A DNA stretch of 64,000 nt from Massilia phyllostachyos (GCF_021044825.1 NZ_JAJNOC010000003.1:463775-527774), one strand, 5' to 3'. Positions 52,280 to 62,004 are shown, counted from the stretch's first letter. Notes: a model not told the origin generated them from the sequence alone. Translations and numbers: made by a program.

Positions 52280-53080
52280 TTAGCCAAACAACCGCGCCAA
52301 TTCACCTCCTGGCTCCGGCGCCCGCATGAACGCCTCCCCGACCAGGAACGCATGCACATCCGCCTCGCGCATCCGCTTCACATCCCCCGGCCCCATGATC
52401 CCCGATTCGGTCACCACCAGCCGATCCTCCGGAATCCGATCCAGCAGCCCCAGCGTCGTATCCAGCGACACCTCGAACGTCCGCAGATTCCGGTTATTGA
52501 TCCCGACAAGCGGCGTCTTGAGCTTCAGCGCCGCCGTCAGCTCCTCCCCGTCGTGCACCTCGACCAGCACGTCCATGCCCAGCTCCAGCGCACACGCTTC
52601 CAGCTCCGCCATCAGCCCATGGTCCAGCGCCGACACGATCAAGAGAATCGCATCCGCCCCCATCGCCCGCGCCTCGTACACCTGATAGGGATCGACGATG
52701 AAATCCTTGCGGATCACCGGCAGCGCACACGCCGCGCGCGCCTGGCGCAGGTAGTCCACCGAACCCTGGAAGAACTGCACATCGGTCAGCACGGAAAGGC
52801 AGGCCGCGCCGTGTTCGGCGTAGCTGCGGGCGATGGCGGCCGGCTGGAAGTCGGGGCGCAGCACGCCCTTCGACGGCGAGGCCTTCTTCACTTCCGCGAT
52901 GATGCCGGCGTGGCCGGCGGCGATCTTGCTGCGCAGGCTGCGTTCGAAACCGCGGATCGCGGCGCGCGATTCGGCATCGCTCTCGACCTCGCGGCGCAGG
53001 CTGTACAGGTCGCGCGCCTTCTTGGCGGCGGCGACTTCGTCGGCCTTGACGGCCAGGATCTTGTTGAGGATATCGGACAT
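52280..53080 (-). CDS. trpC: indole-3-glycerol phosphate synthase
   Basis: Converts CdRP to indole-glycerol phosphate in tryptophan synthesis. A 266-aa TIM barrel with the family Lys in [26 protein letters not shown] (catalytic KxSPSxG), [27 protein letters not shown] and [12 protein letters not shown], then [12 protein letters not shown]. It starts at 53080, 16 bp after trpD; the longer open frame is an artefact. Last gene of rpe-gph-trpEGDC. trpF is not joined to it, and trpBA are elsewhere. Confidence 0.96.
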   Translation of the reverse strand: MSDILNKILAVKADEVAAAKKARDLYSLRREVESDAESRAAIRGFERSLRSKIAAGHAGIIAEVKKASPSKGVLRPDFQPAAIARSYAEHGAACLSVLTDVQFFQGSVDYLRQARAACALPVIRKDFIVDPYQVYEARAMGADAILLIVSALDHGLMAELEACALELGMDVLVEVHDGEELTAALKLKTPLVGINNRNLRTFEVSLDTTLGLLDRIPEDRLVVTESGIMGPGDVKRMREADVHAFLVGEAFMRAPEPGGELARLFG

Positions 53081-53096
53081 GGAGGTTTCAGGTTGA

Positions 53097-54134
53097 CTAA
53101 GCGTGGCCGCCGAGCTGGCGCGTGACGGTGACGAATTGCTCGAGCTTGGCCAGGGCCGCGCCGGATGCGATCGTAGCACGCGCCTTGGCCAAGCCTTCCT
53201 CGATCGAGGACGTCACCCCGGCCGCGTACAGGGCGGTGCCGGCATTCAGGGCCACGATGTCGCAGGCCGGACCCGGTTCGCCGCGCAGCGCTTCCAGCAC
53301 GCGCTCCTTCGATTCGGCGGTGTTGGCCACCTTCAGGTTGCGGCTCGCGATCATCGACATGCCGAAGTCTTCCGGATGGATCTCGTACTCGCGGATCTCG
53401 CCGTTCACCAGCTCGCCGACCAGGGTGCCGGCGCCCAGGGACACCTCGTCCATATTGTCGCGCCCCCACACCACCATCGCATGCTGGGCGCCGAGGCGCT
53501 GCAGCACGCGCACCTGGATGCCGACCAGGTCGGGGTGGAACACGCCCATCAGGATGTTGGGCGCGCCGGCCGGGTTGGTCAGCGGGCCGAGGATGTTGAA
53601 GATGCTGCGCACGCCCAGTTCGCGGCGCACCGGCGCCACGTGCTTCATGGCCGCGTGGTGGTTCGGCGCGAACATGAAGCCGATGCCGGTCTGGGCGATC
53701 GACTGGGCGATCTGCTCGGGCTTCAGGTCGATCTGGGCGCCGAGCGATTCGATCAGGTCGGCGCTGCCGCTCGACGAGGACACGCTGCGCCCGCCGTGCT
53801 TGGCCACGCGCGCGCCGCTTGCCGCGGCCACGAACATCGAGGCGCTCGAGATGTTGAAGGTGTTGGCGCCGTCGCCGCCGGTGCCGACGATGTCGAGCAG
53901 GTGGGTGGTGTCGGCCATCGGCACCTTGGTCGAGAATTCGCGCATGACCTGGGCGGCGGCGGTGATCTCGCCGATGGTTTCCTTCTTCACGCGCAGGCCC
54001 ATGGTCAACGCCGCGACCATGGTCGGCGACATCTCGCCCGACATGATCTGGCGGAACAGGTGCAGCATCTCGTCGTGGAAGATCTCGCGGTGTTCGATAC
54101 AGCGCAGCAGGGCTTCTTGTGGGGTGATCGGCAT
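53097..54134 (-). CDS. trpD: anthranilate phosphoribosyltransferase
   Basis: Joins anthranilate with PRPP. A 345-aa protein with the phosphoribosyl loop [16 protein letters not shown] (PRPP pyrophosphate site), the [16 protein letters not shown] stretch, [37 protein letters not shown] and a C-terminal helical half. Its start is 205 bp downstream of the trpG stop, and that gap carries an inverted pair of family B repeats. 16 bp from trpC. Confidence 0.96.
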   Translation of the reverse strand: MPITPQEALLRCIEHREIFHDEMLHLFRQIMSGEMSPTMVAALTMGLRVKKETIGEITAAAQVMREFSTKVPMADTTHLLDIVGTGGDGANTFNISSASMFVAAASGARVAKHGGRSVSSSSGSADLIESLGAQIDLKPEQIAQSIAQTGIGFMFAPNHHAAMKHVAPVRRELGVRSIFNILGPLTNPAGAPNILMGVFHPDLVGIQVRVLQRLGAQHAMVVWGRDNMDEVSLGAGTLVGELVNGEIREYEIHPEDFGMSMIASRNLKVANTAESKERVLEALRGEPGPACDIVALNAGTALYAAGVTSSIEEGLAKARATIASGAALAKLEQFVTVTRQLGGHA

Positions 54135-54210
54135 GGCGGGTCCAGTATGTGAAAGTCGTTTGCGTAACGCTCGCTTATCGCTAGCTCATCGCTCGCTCCG
54201 CAGCCTTCGA

Positions 54211-54330
54211 TCCGTCATTCCGGCGAAGGCCGGAATCCAAGTTCGTCGCATACCAGCTAGCTCGAGCGGTAGCAACTATTCACACAAAATTGGGTTCCGG
54301 CCTTCGCCGGAACGACGGTCTTTGGGCTGG
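54211..54330. repeat. palindromic repeat, family B, inverted pair inside the trp operon
   Basis: Reverse copy ATTCCGGC GAAG GCCGGAAT (54217-54236) and forward copy GTTCCGGC CTTC GCCGGAAC (54294-54313), flanked by CGTC/CCAA and TTGG/GACGG. They could fold into one stem of over 20 bp in the trpG-trpD message, altering stability or coupling. The rest of the gap, 54135-54339, shows no gene. Confidence 0.8.
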
Positions 54331-54339
54331 CGGTGTACG

Positions 54340-54903
54340 TCAGCGCGTCAGGAAATTCTTGAACAAGGCATGGCCGTGCTCCGACAGGATCGACTCGGGA
54401 TGGAACTGCACCCCTTCGATGTCGTACTCCTTGTGCCGCACGCCCATGATTTCCCCATCATCGGTCCACGCCGTCACTTCCAGGCAGTCCGGCAGCGACG
54501 CACGCTCGATCGCCAGCGAGTGATAGCGGATCACGGTGAAAGGACTCGGCAGCCCCTTGAACACGCCTTCGCCGGTATGCGCGATGAGCGAGGTCTTGCC
54601 GTGCATGACCTGCTTGGCGCGGATCACCTTGCCGCCGAAGGCTTCGCCGATCGCCTGGTGCCCCAGGCACACGCCGAGGATCGGCAGCTGGCCTTTCAGC
54701 TCGCGCAGGATGTCGAGCGAGATGCCGGCGTCCTTGGGCGCCTTCGGTCCCGGCGAGATGCAGATGCGTTCCGGCGCCAGCTTCTCGATCTCGTTCAGCG
54801 TGATCTCGTCGTTGCGCACGGTGTGGACAATCTCGCCCAGTTCGCCCAGGTACTGGACGATGTTGTAGGTGAAGGAATCGTAGTTGTCGATCATGAGCAG
54901 CAT
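54340..54903 (-). CDS. trpG: anthranilate synthase glutaminase subunit
   Basis: Supplies ammonia from glutamine to TrpE. A 187-aa class I amidotransferase: [20 protein letters not shown] start, [15 protein letters not shown] with the nucleophile Cys, and the His-Glu pair in [14 protein letters not shown]. Start at 54903 is one base after the trpE stop, so the two are coupled. Sequence is near the PabA/TrpG dual-use type; the operon indicates TrpG. Confidence 0.95.
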   Translation of the reverse strand: MLLMIDNYDSFTYNIVQYLGELGEIVHTVRNDEITLNEIEKLAPERICISPGPKAPKDAGISLDILRELKGQLPILGVCLGHQAIGEAFGGKVIRAKQVMHGKTSLIAHTGEGVFKGLPSPFTVIRYHSLAIERASLPDCLEVTAWTDDGEIMGVRHKEYDIEGVQFHPESILSEHGHALFKNFLTR

Positions 54904-54904
54904 G

Positions 54905-56413
54905 TCAGAACTCCCCATCCAGGCCGTCTTGCACCTGTTCGGCCGCGCGCAGCACGGCGCGCGCCTTGTTTTCGGTTTCCTGCCATTCCATCTCCGGAAT
55001 GGAGTCGGCGACGATGCCGGCCGCGGCCTGCACGTAGAGGTTGCCGTCCTTGATCACGCCGGTGCGGATCGCGATCGCCACGTCCATCTCGCCGCCGAAC
55101 GACAGGTAGCCGCAGGCGCCGCCGTAGATGCCGCGCTTGCTCGGCTCGAGTTCGTCGATCACTTCCATCGCCCGCACCTTCGGCGCACCGGTCAGGGTGC
55201 CGGCCGGGAAGGTGGCGCGCAGCACGTCGAGGTTCGACATGCCGTCCTTGAGCTTGCCCTCGACGTTGGAGACGATGTGCTGCACGTGCGAGTACTTCTC
55301 GATGACCATGCGGTCGGTGACCTTCACGCTGCCGGTTTCCGCGATGCGGCCGATGTCGTTGCGCGCCAGGTCGATCAGCATCACGTGCTCGGCGATCTCC
55401 TTCGGATCGGCCAGCAGTTCGGCGGCCAGCTCGGCGTCGCGTTCCGGCGTCGCGCCGCGGGTGCGGGTGCCGGCGATCGGGCGCAGGGTGACCTTCTTGC
55501 CGCCCTCATTTCCAGCACCTTGCAGGGCCTCGTTGCGGACCAGGATCTCCGGCGAAGCGCCGACGATCTGCATGTCGCCGAAGTTGTAGTAGTACATGTA
55601 GGGCGATGGGTTCAGCGAGCGCAGCGAGCGGTACAGCGACAGCGGCGAATCCACGTAGGGCTTGCGGATGCGCTGGCCAATCTGCACCTGCATCAGGTCG
55701 CCGGCCATCACGTATTCGTGGGCCTTGGCCACCGCCTTCAGGTAGTCGTCCTTTGAAAATTCGCGCACGGCTTCGGTACGCACCGAGCTCGAGGTCACCG
55801 GCGCGTCGACGCTCCGGCGCAGCATCACGCGCAGTTCCTTCAGGCGCTGGCGCGCACGGCCATAGGCTTCCGGATGCGCCGGGTCGGCGTAGACGATCAG
55901 GTACAGCTTGCCCGACAGGTTGTCGATCACCGCCAGCTCTTCGGTCAGCATCAGCTGGATATCCGGCAGGCCGAGGGTGTCGGGCGGGCAGGAGTCTTGC
56001 AGCTTGCGCTCGATGTGGCGCACGGTGTCGTAGCCGAAGTAGCCGGCCAGGCCGCCGCAGAAGCGCGGCATGCCGGGACGCAGCGCGACCTTGAAGCGCG
56101 ACTGGAACTGTTCGATGAATTCGAGCGGATTGCCCTCGAAGGTCTCGACGACTTCGCCGTTCTTCACGACTTCGAGCCGGGTGCCGCTCGAGCGGATCAG
56201 GGTCGTTGCAGGCAGGCCGATGAAGGAATAGCGTCCGAAGCGCTCGCCGCCGACCACCGACTCCAGCAGGAAGGTGTTCTTGCCGGTCTGCTGGGACTGG
56301 GCCAGCTTGAGGTAGAGCGTAAGCGGGGTTTCGAGATCGGCGAAGGCTTCCGCGATCAGGGGGATGCGGTTGTAGCCCTGGTTGGCCAGCGACTTGAATT
56401 CGAGTTCGGTCAT
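54905..56413 (-). CDS. trpE: anthranilate synthase component I
   Basis: Turns chorismate and ammonia into anthranilate, the first step to tryptophan. A 502-aa protein: [21 protein letters not shown] (N-terminal feedback site with LLES), [40 protein letters not shown] (chorismate site), [41 protein letters not shown] before the ATG. The leader between gph and this gene carries a peptide with four Trp and a terminator, so transcription into trpE should be attenuated when Trp-tRNA is plentiful. Confidence 0.96.
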   Translation of the reverse strand: MTELEFKSLANQGYNRIPLIAEAFADLETPLTLYLKLAQSQQTGKNTFLLESVVGGERFGRYSFIGLPATTLIRSSGTRLEVVKNGEVVETFEGNPLEFIEQFQSRFKVALRPGMPRFCGGLAGYFGYDTVRHIERKLQDSCPPDTLGLPDIQLMLTEELAVIDNLSGKLYLIVYADPAHPEAYGRARQRLKELRVMLRRSVDAPVTSSSVRTEAVREFSKDDYLKAVAKAHEYVMAGDLMQVQIGQRIRKPYVDSPLSLYRSLRSLNPSPYMYYYNFGDMQIVGASPEILVRNEALQGAGNEGGKKVTLRPIAGTRTRGATPERDAELAAELLADPKEIAEHVMLIDLARNDIGRIAETGSVKVTDRMVIEKYSHVQHIVSNVEGKLKDGMSNLDVLRATFPAGTLTGAPKVRAMEVIDELEPSKRGIYGGACGYLSFGGEMDVAIAIRTGVIKDGNLYVQAAAGIVADSIPEMEWQETENKARAVLRAAEQVQDGLDGEF

Positions 56414-56460
56414 GCTTTTCTCCAGACCGCCCAAGCGTGGGGAGGGCGGTGGTTCACTTC

Positions 56461-56491
56461 AAAAAACCTGCCGGACGAGTGCGACCGGCAG
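56461..56491 (-). terminator. trp attenuator (intrinsic terminator)
   Basis: On the minus strand CTGCCGG (56491-56485) pairs with CCGGCAG (56474-56468) around a ten-base loop, then GTTTTTTG: a short strong terminator 48 bases before trpE. Just upstream GATTGC (minus strand of 56491-56496) complements GCAATC inside the leader-peptide frame (minus strand of 56518-56523), a candidate antiterminator that overlaps the stem edge. Confidence 0.85.
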
Positions 56492-56504
56492 CAATCAACG
56501 CGGC

Positions 56505-56591
56505 TTAGTTAGCCCAGGATTGCCAGCGTCGCCACAGCCAGGCCTCAAGGGCGCCGGTCTGGTTGACAGTGTGTTTTTTAGTGAAAAACAT
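56505..56591 (-). CDS. trpL: trp operon leader peptide
   Basis: An ATG at 56591 starts a 28-codon frame ending in TAA at 56505. Four tryptophans, W18, W20, W23 and W26, fall in nine codons (EAWLWRRWQSWAN at the end). Directly after the stop comes a terminator hairpin before trpE, the standard layout of attenuation: ribosomes stalled at the Trp codons let the antiterminator form. The start lies 11 bases beyond the gph stop with no clear Shine-Dalgarno, so translation may be by re-initiation. Whether transcription comes from rpe-gph or from an inner promoter is not clear. The chance of four UGG codons in this position is very low. Confidence 0.88.
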   Translation of the reverse strand: MFFTKKHTVNQTGALEAWLWRRWQSWAN

Positions 56592-56602
56592 GTATAGATG
56601 AC

Positions 56603-57301
56603 TTATTTTGCGGTGTCGTTATGCGCAGATATCAGCACAGCTGCTTCGAGCAGCGAACCCACTATACCATCGGATTTGATTTCTTGTACAGGGCGTCCGT
56701 GGTTATAACCATATGGGACGGTGAGCACGAAACAGCCGGCCGCACGCGCGGCTTCCGCATCGTTGGACGAGTCGCCGATCGCCACAACGTGTGACGGCGC
56801 CAGGTCCAGCGCGGCGCAAGCGCCCAGCAGCGGCATCGGGTCCGGCTTCTTCTTCGCGAAGGAATCGCCGCCGAACACGCGCTCGAAATACGGCGCCAGG
56901 CCTTTCTGTTCCAGCAGCGGTTCGGCAAACGCGACCGGCTTGTTGGTGACGCACACCAAACGAAGGCCCGCATCGCGCATGGCCTGCAGGCCTTCGATCA
57001 CGCCGGGGTAGAGCGTCGCGCGCTCGCCGTTGACGGCCAGGTAGTGGCGCTGGTAGCCCGCCAGCGCCTCGTCGAACACGGCATCGACGCGCGCCGCATC
57101 CCAGTCGAGCAGCAGCGCATCGCGCACCAGTTTTTCGGAGCCCTTGCCGACCAGCGGCTTGATGACGTCCTGCGTGATGGGCCCGAGGCCCAGGTCGGCG
57201 CGCATGCCGTTCAGGGCCGCCTCGAAGTCGGGCACCGTGTCGAGCATGGTGCCGTCCAGGTCGACGATGGCGGCCCGGATGCCTGCTGCGCCGGCCCGCA
57301 T
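56603..57301 (-). CDS. gph: phosphoglycolate phosphatase
   Basis: A 232-aa HAD phosphatase that removes phosphate from 2-phosphoglycolate, a by-product of DNA repair and of oxygenase side reactions. Motif I AAIVDLDGTMLDTVPDF (D14, D16), VCVTNKPVAFAEPLL with motif II Thr, and KKKPDPMPL with motif III Lys, then VAIGDSSNDAEAARAAG motif IV. The start overlaps the rpe stop (TAATG). In Burkholderiales rpe-gph sit upstream of trpE, as here. Confidence 0.94.
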   Translation of the reverse strand: MRAGAAGIRAAIVDLDGTMLDTVPDFEAALNGMRADLGLGPITQDVIKPLVGKGSEKLVRDALLLDWDAARVDAVFDEALAGYQRHYLAVNGERATLYPGVIEGLQAMRDAGLRLVCVTNKPVAFAEPLLEQKGLAPYFERVFGGDSFAKKKPDPMPLLGACAALDLAPSHVVAIGDSSNDAEAARAAGCFVLTVPYGYNHGRPVQEIKSDGIVGSLLEAAVLISAHNDTAK

Positions 57302-57972
57302 TACTGGCCGACCTTCGCCAGTTCGGCGCGCATCGCGTCGATCACGGCCTTGTAGTCCGGCTTGCCGAAGATGGCGGAACCCGCGACGAAGGTGTCGGCG
57401 CCCGCGGCGGCTGCGGCGGCGATGTTGTCCGCCTTGATGCCGCCGTCGACCTCCAGCATGATGTCGCGGCCCGATTCGTCGATCATGCGGCGCGCCTGCT
57501 CGATCTTCTTCAGCGCCTGCGGGATGAAGGACTGGCCGCCGAAGCCCGGGTTCACCGACATGATGAGGATCATGTCGATCTTGTCCATCACGTGTTCCAG
57601 GTAGTGCAGCGGGGTGTGCGGGTTGAACACCAGGCCGGCCTTGCAGCCGTGGTCGCGGATCAGCTGCAGCGAGCGGTCCACGTGCTCCGAGGCTTCCGGG
57701 TGGAAGGTGATGATGTTGGCGCCGGCCTTGGCGAAGTCCGGGATGATGCGGTCGACCGGCTTGACCATCAGGTGCACGTCGATCGGCACGTCCACGTGCG
57801 GACGGATCGCCTGGCACACCAGCGGGCCGATGGTGAGGTTCGGGACGTAGTGGTTGTCCATCACGTCGAAGTGGATGATGTCGGCGCCGGCGGCGACGAC
57901 ATTGCGCACTTCCTCGCCCAGGCGGGCGAAATCGGCGGACAGGATGCTGGGGGCGATGCGGTAGGTGGTCAT
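57301..57972 (-). CDS. rpe: ribulose-phosphate 3-epimerase
   Basis: Interconverts ribulose-5-P and xylulose-5-P in the pentose phosphate pathway. A 223-aa TIM barrel with [17 protein letters not shown] at the start (metal site), [45 protein letters not shown] and [12 protein letters not shown] with GSAIFG for phosphate. First gene of the operon; its upstream 156 bp are shared with the divergent apaG gene. Confidence 0.96.
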   Translation of the reverse strand: MTTYRIAPSILSADFARLGEEVRNVVAAGADIIHFDVMDNHYVPNLTIGPLVCQAIRPHVDVPIDVHLMVKPVDRIIPDFAKAGANIITFHPEASEHVDRSLQLIRDHGCKAGLVFNPHTPLHYLEHVMDKIDMILIMSVNPGFGGQSFIPQALKKIEQARRMIDESGRDIMLEVDGGIKADNIAAAAAAGADTFVAGSAIFGKPDYKAVIDAMRAELAKVGQ

Positions 57973-58128
57973 GGTGGCGGTGCGGGTAAAAAGGAAGCCG
58001 CTATTTTACGCCGATGAGGAGCGAAGCCGCTGTGGTGAAGCGCCTTTCGACGGCGCTGCGCGGTATGATTGTCGTTTGCGCCACACGTGGCGTTTCAGAC
58101 ACTCTTATCGATCACGCAAGGAAACCCC

Positions 58129-58503
58129 ATGGCCGCCTATGAATTCGCTGTCACCGTCAAGACCCAGTACCTGGCGGAACAGTCCAACCCCGAGCGCGAC
58201 CAGTACGTGTTCAGCTACACCATCACGATCCGCAATACCGGCAGCGTCGCCGCCCAGCTGATCTCGCGCCACTGGGTCATCACCGACGCCAACAATCAGG
58301 TGCAGGAAGTACGCGGCCTCGGCGTCGTCGGCCACCAGCCGCTGCTGCAGCCGGGCCAGCAGTTCGAATACACCAGCGGCACCGAGAGCGCCACGCCGCA
58401 GGGCTCGATGTACGGCGAATACTTCTGCGTGGCCGAGGACGGCCACCGCTTCGAAGTGCCGATCCCCGAGTTCGTGCTGTCGCAGCCGGGCGCGCTGCAC
58501 TGA
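58129..58503 (+). CDS. apaG: ApaG family protein
   Basis: A 124-aa beta-sandwich protein of the ApaG family (Co2+/Mg2+ efflux-linked, function loosely defined; it resembles fibronectin III). FSYTITIRNTGSVAAQLISRHWVITDANNQVQEVRGLGVVG and QQFEYTSGTESATPQGSMYGEYFC are nearly invariant in the family. AAGGA before the ATG at 58129; the longer frame adds a non-conserved leader. Divergent from rpe. Convergent with a 35-codon gene seven bases on. Confidence 0.95.
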   Translation: MAAYEFAVTVKTQYLAEQSNPERDQYVFSYTITIRNTGSVAAQLISRHWVITDANNQVQEVRGLGVVGHQPLLQPGQQFEYTSGTESATPQGSMYGEYFCVAEDGHRFEVPIPEFVLSQPGALH

Positions 58504-58510
58504 TTAGTCG

Positions 58511-58618
58511 TTATTCGTCGTTGTTGTCCTGGTCCTTGCGGCCTGCGAACATGGTCCACCAGACGATAAAGACCAGCAGGAACAGCGCCACCCCAGCTTC
58601 CACCATCAAGATCCACAT
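58511..58618 (-). CDS. 35-residue single-span membrane protein
   Basis: Too short for ordinary ORF listing. GAGG six bases before the ATG and one clean transmembrane helix (LMVEAGVALFLLVFIVWWTM), followed by a polar tail FAGRKDQDNNDE. It is divergent from mltA by 15 bases, so both may share regulation. I believe similar peptides sit next to mltA in other Burkholderiales, but that is from memory. Function unknown. Confidence 0.7.
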   Translation of the reverse strand: MWILMVEAGVALFLLVFIVWWTMFAGRKDQDNNDE

Positions 58619-58633
58619 ACCGGTCCTCGCCTT

Positions 58634-59869
58634 ATGTTTCCGACACGCCGCAGTGTAACCGCTTCGCTTCTCCTCGTCGCCTTTTTGACGGCCTGCTCGA
58701 CCACGCCGCAGCAAGAGCCGGCCAAGCCGGCCGAACCGACGCGCATGCCGCCGCCGGTCGGGCCGGTCTATGTGCCGCCGCAGCCCACGCCGCCTCCGGC
58801 CCAGCCGACCCAGCCGCCCGCGCCGACACCCCTGATGACGCCGGTCGCCTTCAGCGACCTGCCCGGCTGGCAGCAGGACGACCTGCGCCAGGCCTGGCCG
58901 GCCTTTTTGCAATCCTGCCGCGGCCTCGCCGGCAAGGCCGACTGGAAAGCCGTGTGCGCCGCCGCGCGCGGCATCGATGCGGCCGATGCGGCGGCGGTGC
59001 GGACCTTCTTCGAAACCTGGTTCGTGCCGAACCTGATGCGCGCCGCCGACGGTGCGGACGCCGGCCTGATCACCGGCTACTACGAGGCGATGCTGTACGG
59101 TTCGCGCAGGCGCGGCGGCGCCAATCAGACGCCGCTGTACCGCGTGCCGGACGATATGCTGACCATCGACCTGGGCAGCGTCTATCCGCAGCTGAAAGGC
59201 ATGCGCCTGCGTGGCCGCCTGGCCGGCAAGACCGTGGTCCCCTACAGCACCCGCGCCGAGATCGCGCGCGCGCCGATCGCGGGCAAGGAACTGCTGTGGG
59301 TGAACGATCCGGTGGAGGCCTTCTTCCTGGAGGTGCAGGGATCGGGCCGGGTGCAGCTGGATACGGGAGAGACCGTGCGTGTGGCCTATGCCGACCAGAA
59401 CGGCCATCCGTACAAGGCCATCGGCCGCTGGCTGGTGGACCAGGGCTACCTGACGTCGGCGGAGGCGACCGCGCAGGGCATCCGCGCCTGGATCGTCGCA
59501 AACCCCGGGCGCCGCCAGGAGCTGTTCAACGTGAACCCGAGCTATATCTTCTTCCGCGAAGAGAAGCTGCCCGATCCTTCGCTGGGTCCCAAGGGCGCGC
59601 TCGGCGTACCGCTCACGCCTGGACGCTCGGTGGCGATCGACCCCAGCTTCGTGCCGCTCGGCGCGCCGCTGTTCCTGGCCACCACCGAAGCGGCCAGCGA
59701 TGTGCCGATGCAGCGCCTGATGATGGCGCAGGACACCGGCGGCGCGATCCGCGGCGCGGTGCGGGCCGATTTCTTCTACGGCTTCGGCCCGGACGCGGTG
59801 GACCGCGCCGGAAAGATGAAGCAGCGCGGCCAGGTCTGGGTCCTGATGCCCAAGCCGGCCTCGCGCTAG
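58634..59869 (+). CDS. mltA: membrane-bound lytic murein transglycosylase A
   Basis: An outer-membrane lipoprotein (lipobox LTAC, C21) that cuts peptidoglycan between MurNAc and GlcNAc, giving 1,6-anhydro ends. A Pro-rich linker (30-70) precedes the barrel domain: ITGYYEAMLYGSRRRG, YSTRAEIARAPIAGKELLWVNDPVEAFFLEVQGSGRV, and the 3D-like C-terminal block SVAIDPSFVPLGAPLFL, MAQDTGGAIRGAVRADFFYGFG with the catalytic Asp. 411 aa is slightly longer than E. coli MltA because of the linker. Confidence 0.95.
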   Translation: MFPTRRSVTASLLLVAFLTACSTTPQQEPAKPAEPTRMPPPVGPVYVPPQPTPPPAQPTQPPAPTPLMTPVAFSDLPGWQQDDLRQAWPAFLQSCRGLAGKADWKAVCAAARGIDAADAAAVRTFFETWFVPNLMRAADGADAGLITGYYEAMLYGSRRRGGANQTPLYRVPDDMLTIDLGSVYPQLKGMRLRGRLAGKTVVPYSTRAEIARAPIAGKELLWVNDPVEAFFLEVQGSGRVQLDTGETVRVAYADQNGHPYKAIGRWLVDQGYLTSAEATAQGIRAWIVANPGRRQELFNVNPSYIFFREEKLPDPSLGPKGALGVPLTPGRSVAIDPSFVPLGAPLFLATTEAASDVPMQRLMMAQDTGGAIRGAVRADFFYGFGPDAVDRAGKMKQRGQVWVLMPKPASR

Positions 59870-59901
59870 TGCGCCGCTACACCGAAGTTCCTGAAGCCCT
59901 C

Positions 59902-61206
59902 TCAGTCCTTTGCATGGCGCAGGCGGGTGCCGAAGACGCTCGCTGCCGCCAGCATGACTGCGCCGGCCGCGATGCCGCCTAATCCCGCGCGCACGCCGAA
60001 ACCCTCGCCAAGCGCCCCCGCCAGCAGCGCGCCCAGCGGCGCCGCGGCCACCGTCAGCGCACGCATGGTCGCCACCATGCGGCCCAGCACCGCGTCCGGC
60101 GTCACCCGCTGGCGCAGCGCGATGTAGGGCACGAAGAACAGCGTGGCGCCGCAATCGATCCAGAACACCACCATCGCATAGGCGGCCAGGGTCCAGCCCG
60201 CGCTGCCGAACAGGGCGGCCGGAATGGCCGGCACCAGCGCGAAGCCGAGCGCCGACACGCACAGGCCGATCAGGATCCCGCCGCCGGTGCCGAAGCGTTT
60301 TGATAAAGGCTTGACCAGCAGCGAGGCCGCCAGCACGCCCAGGCCGCCGAGCATATTGGCCATCCCCATGGTCCCCGCCGTCATGCCGAGCACGCGGGTG
60401 GCGAAAATCACGTGCAGGGCGGTGTAACCGTAGAACAGCAGGTGCCAGCAGGCCGAGACCCAGGCCAGGGTGCGCAGCAGCGGCTGGCGCCACACGAAGG
60501 CGAGTCCTTCCTGGATGTCGCGCAGCGGATGCGCGTTCGACGGTGGCGGCTGCGGTTCGCGCTTCCGGATGCGGCGCAGGTTCAGCAGCGAGACGATGAA
60601 GCCGGCCACGTTGCACAGGATGGCGAGCGGGGCGCCCAGCAGCTGCACCAGGCCGCCCGCCATGCCGGGGCCGAGCACCCGCGCCGCCGATTCGGTCGCC
60701 GCGAACTTCGACTGCGCATCGACCAGGCCGTCGCGCCCGACCAGGAAGGTGAGGAAGACCTGCTCGGCGCTGCCGCCCACCACGTGGCCGGCGCCGATCA
60801 CGAAGCCCACCGCGTAGAGCCAGTGTACCGACAGCACGTCGAGCCACCAGGCCAGCGGCACCGTGAGCAGGGCGGTGGCGACCATGGCGTCGCTGCACAT
60901 CATGATCGGCAGGCGGCGCATGCGGTCCAGCAGCACGCCGGAGGGCAGGCCGAACAGCAGGAAGGGCAGCGATTCGAATGCGGCCAGGGTGCCCATCTGG
61001 GCCGGCGAGGCGTGCAGCATCAGCACGGCGCAGATCGGCAGGGCCAGCAGGGTGATCTGGGCGCCGAAATGGGCCAGGATGCTGCTGAACCAGAAGCGGC
61101 GGAAGTCCGAATCGATGATGATCTCACGCAAGATAGTGCGGAACCGGACATCATACCTGTGTTCGGCGTGCTGCGAGACGCTACAATTCCCCTGATCCAT
61201 CCACAT
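59902..61206 (-). CDS. MFS transporter
   Basis: A ~434-aa major-facilitator protein with twelve hydrophobic segments; the loop motif GVLLDRMRRLPIMMCSD between helices 2 and 3 is the MFS signature, and the layout fits the enterobactin-exporter/MFS_3 kind. The start is uncertain: ATG at 61206 or 61200 both lack a ribosome site, and the first ~25 residues are not conserved-looking; a later TTG is possible. It is divergent from the enoyl-CoA hydratase gene and only 18 bp from it. Substrate unknown. Confidence 0.85.
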   Translation of the reverse strand: MWMDQGNCSVSQHAEHRYDVRFRTILREIIIDSDFRRFWFSSILAHFGAQITLLALPICAVLMLHASPAQMGTLAAFESLPFLLFGLPSGVLLDRMRRLPIMMCSDAMVATALLTVPLAWWLDVLSVHWLYAVGFVIGAGHVVGGSAEQVFLTFLVGRDGLVDAQSKFAATESAARVLGPGMAGGLVQLLGAPLAILCNVAGFIVSLLNLRRIRKREPQPPPSNAHPLRDIQEGLAFVWRQPLLRTLAWVSACWHLLFYGYTALHVIFATRVLGMTAGTMGMANMLGGLGVLAASLLVKPLSKRFGTGGGILIGLCVSALGFALVPAIPAALFGSAGWTLAAYAMVVFWIDCGATLFFVPYIALRQRVTPDAVLGRMVATMRALTVAAAPLGALLAGALGEGFGVRAGLGGIAAGAVMLAAASVFGTRLRHAKD

Positions 61207-61224
61207 AAAGAAGGGGACAGCACC

Positions 61225-62004
61225 ATGGACTACACCGATCTGCTGATCGAGCAACACGGCAAGGTCGCCGTGATCCGCCTGAACCGCCCGAAGGCGATGA
61301 ATGCGCTGAACGACAATATGATGAACGAGCTGGGCCAGGCCCTGCATGCCTTCGACGCCGACCCGGGCGTGAACGTCATCATCCTGACCGGCAGCGACAA
61401 GGCCTTCGCAGCCGGCGCCGACATCGCGGCCATGGCCAACTATACGTATAGCGTGGACACCTACCCGGGCAACTACATCGGCCGCAACTGGGAGCACATC
61501 CTGAACATCCGCAAGCCGGTGATCGGCGTGGTGGCCGGCTACTGCCTGGGCGGCGGCTGCGAGCTGGCGATGATGTGCGACTTCCTGGTCGCCGCCGACA
61601 GCGCCAAGTTCGGCCAGCCGGAAATCAAGGTCGGCGTCACCCCGGGCGCCGGCGGCACCCAGCGCCTGCCGCGCGCGATCTCGAAATCGAAGGCGATGGA
61701 CATGCTGCTGACCACCCGCATGATCGACGCCGCGGAAGCCGAGCGTACCGGGCTGGTCTCGCGCATCTATCCGGCCGAATCGGTCATGGAAGAGGCGCTC
61801 AAGATCGCCCAGGGCATCGCCGAGATGCCGGTGTCGGTCGCCATGCAGATCAAGGATTGCGTCAACCAGGCCTACCAGATGCCGCTGAACGAAGGCGTGC
61901 GCTACGAGCGCCGCTACTTCCACGCCGGCTTCGGCACCCCGGCGCAGAAGGAGGGCATGGCGGCCTTCCTCGAGAAGCGCAAGCCGAACTTCGAAGGCAT
62001 GTAA
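61225..62004 (+). CDS. enoyl-CoA hydratase
   Basis: A 259-aa crotonase-fold hydratase that adds water to trans-2-enoyl-CoA in fatty acid oxidation. Oxyanion loops FAAGADIAAMAN and VAGYCLGGGCELAMMCDF, and both catalytic glutamates, E113 and E133 (GCELA; QPEIKVGVTPGAGG), are present. GAAGGGG stands before the ATG; TACAAT at 61182-61187 may be the -10 box. The phospholipase-like gene starts at the very next base after the stop. Confidence 0.94.
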   Translation: MDYTDLLIEQHGKVAVIRLNRPKAMNALNDNMMNELGQALHAFDADPGVNVIILTGSDKAFAAGADIAAMANYTYSVDTYPGNYIGRNWEHILNIRKPVIGVVAGYCLGGGCELAMMCDFLVAADSAKFGQPEIKVGVTPGAGGTQRLPRAISKSKAMDMLLTTRMIDAAEAERTGLVSRIYPAESVMEEALKIAQGIAEMPVSVAMQIKDCVNQAYQMPLNEGVRYERRYFHAGFGTPAQKEGMAAFLEKRKPNFEGM

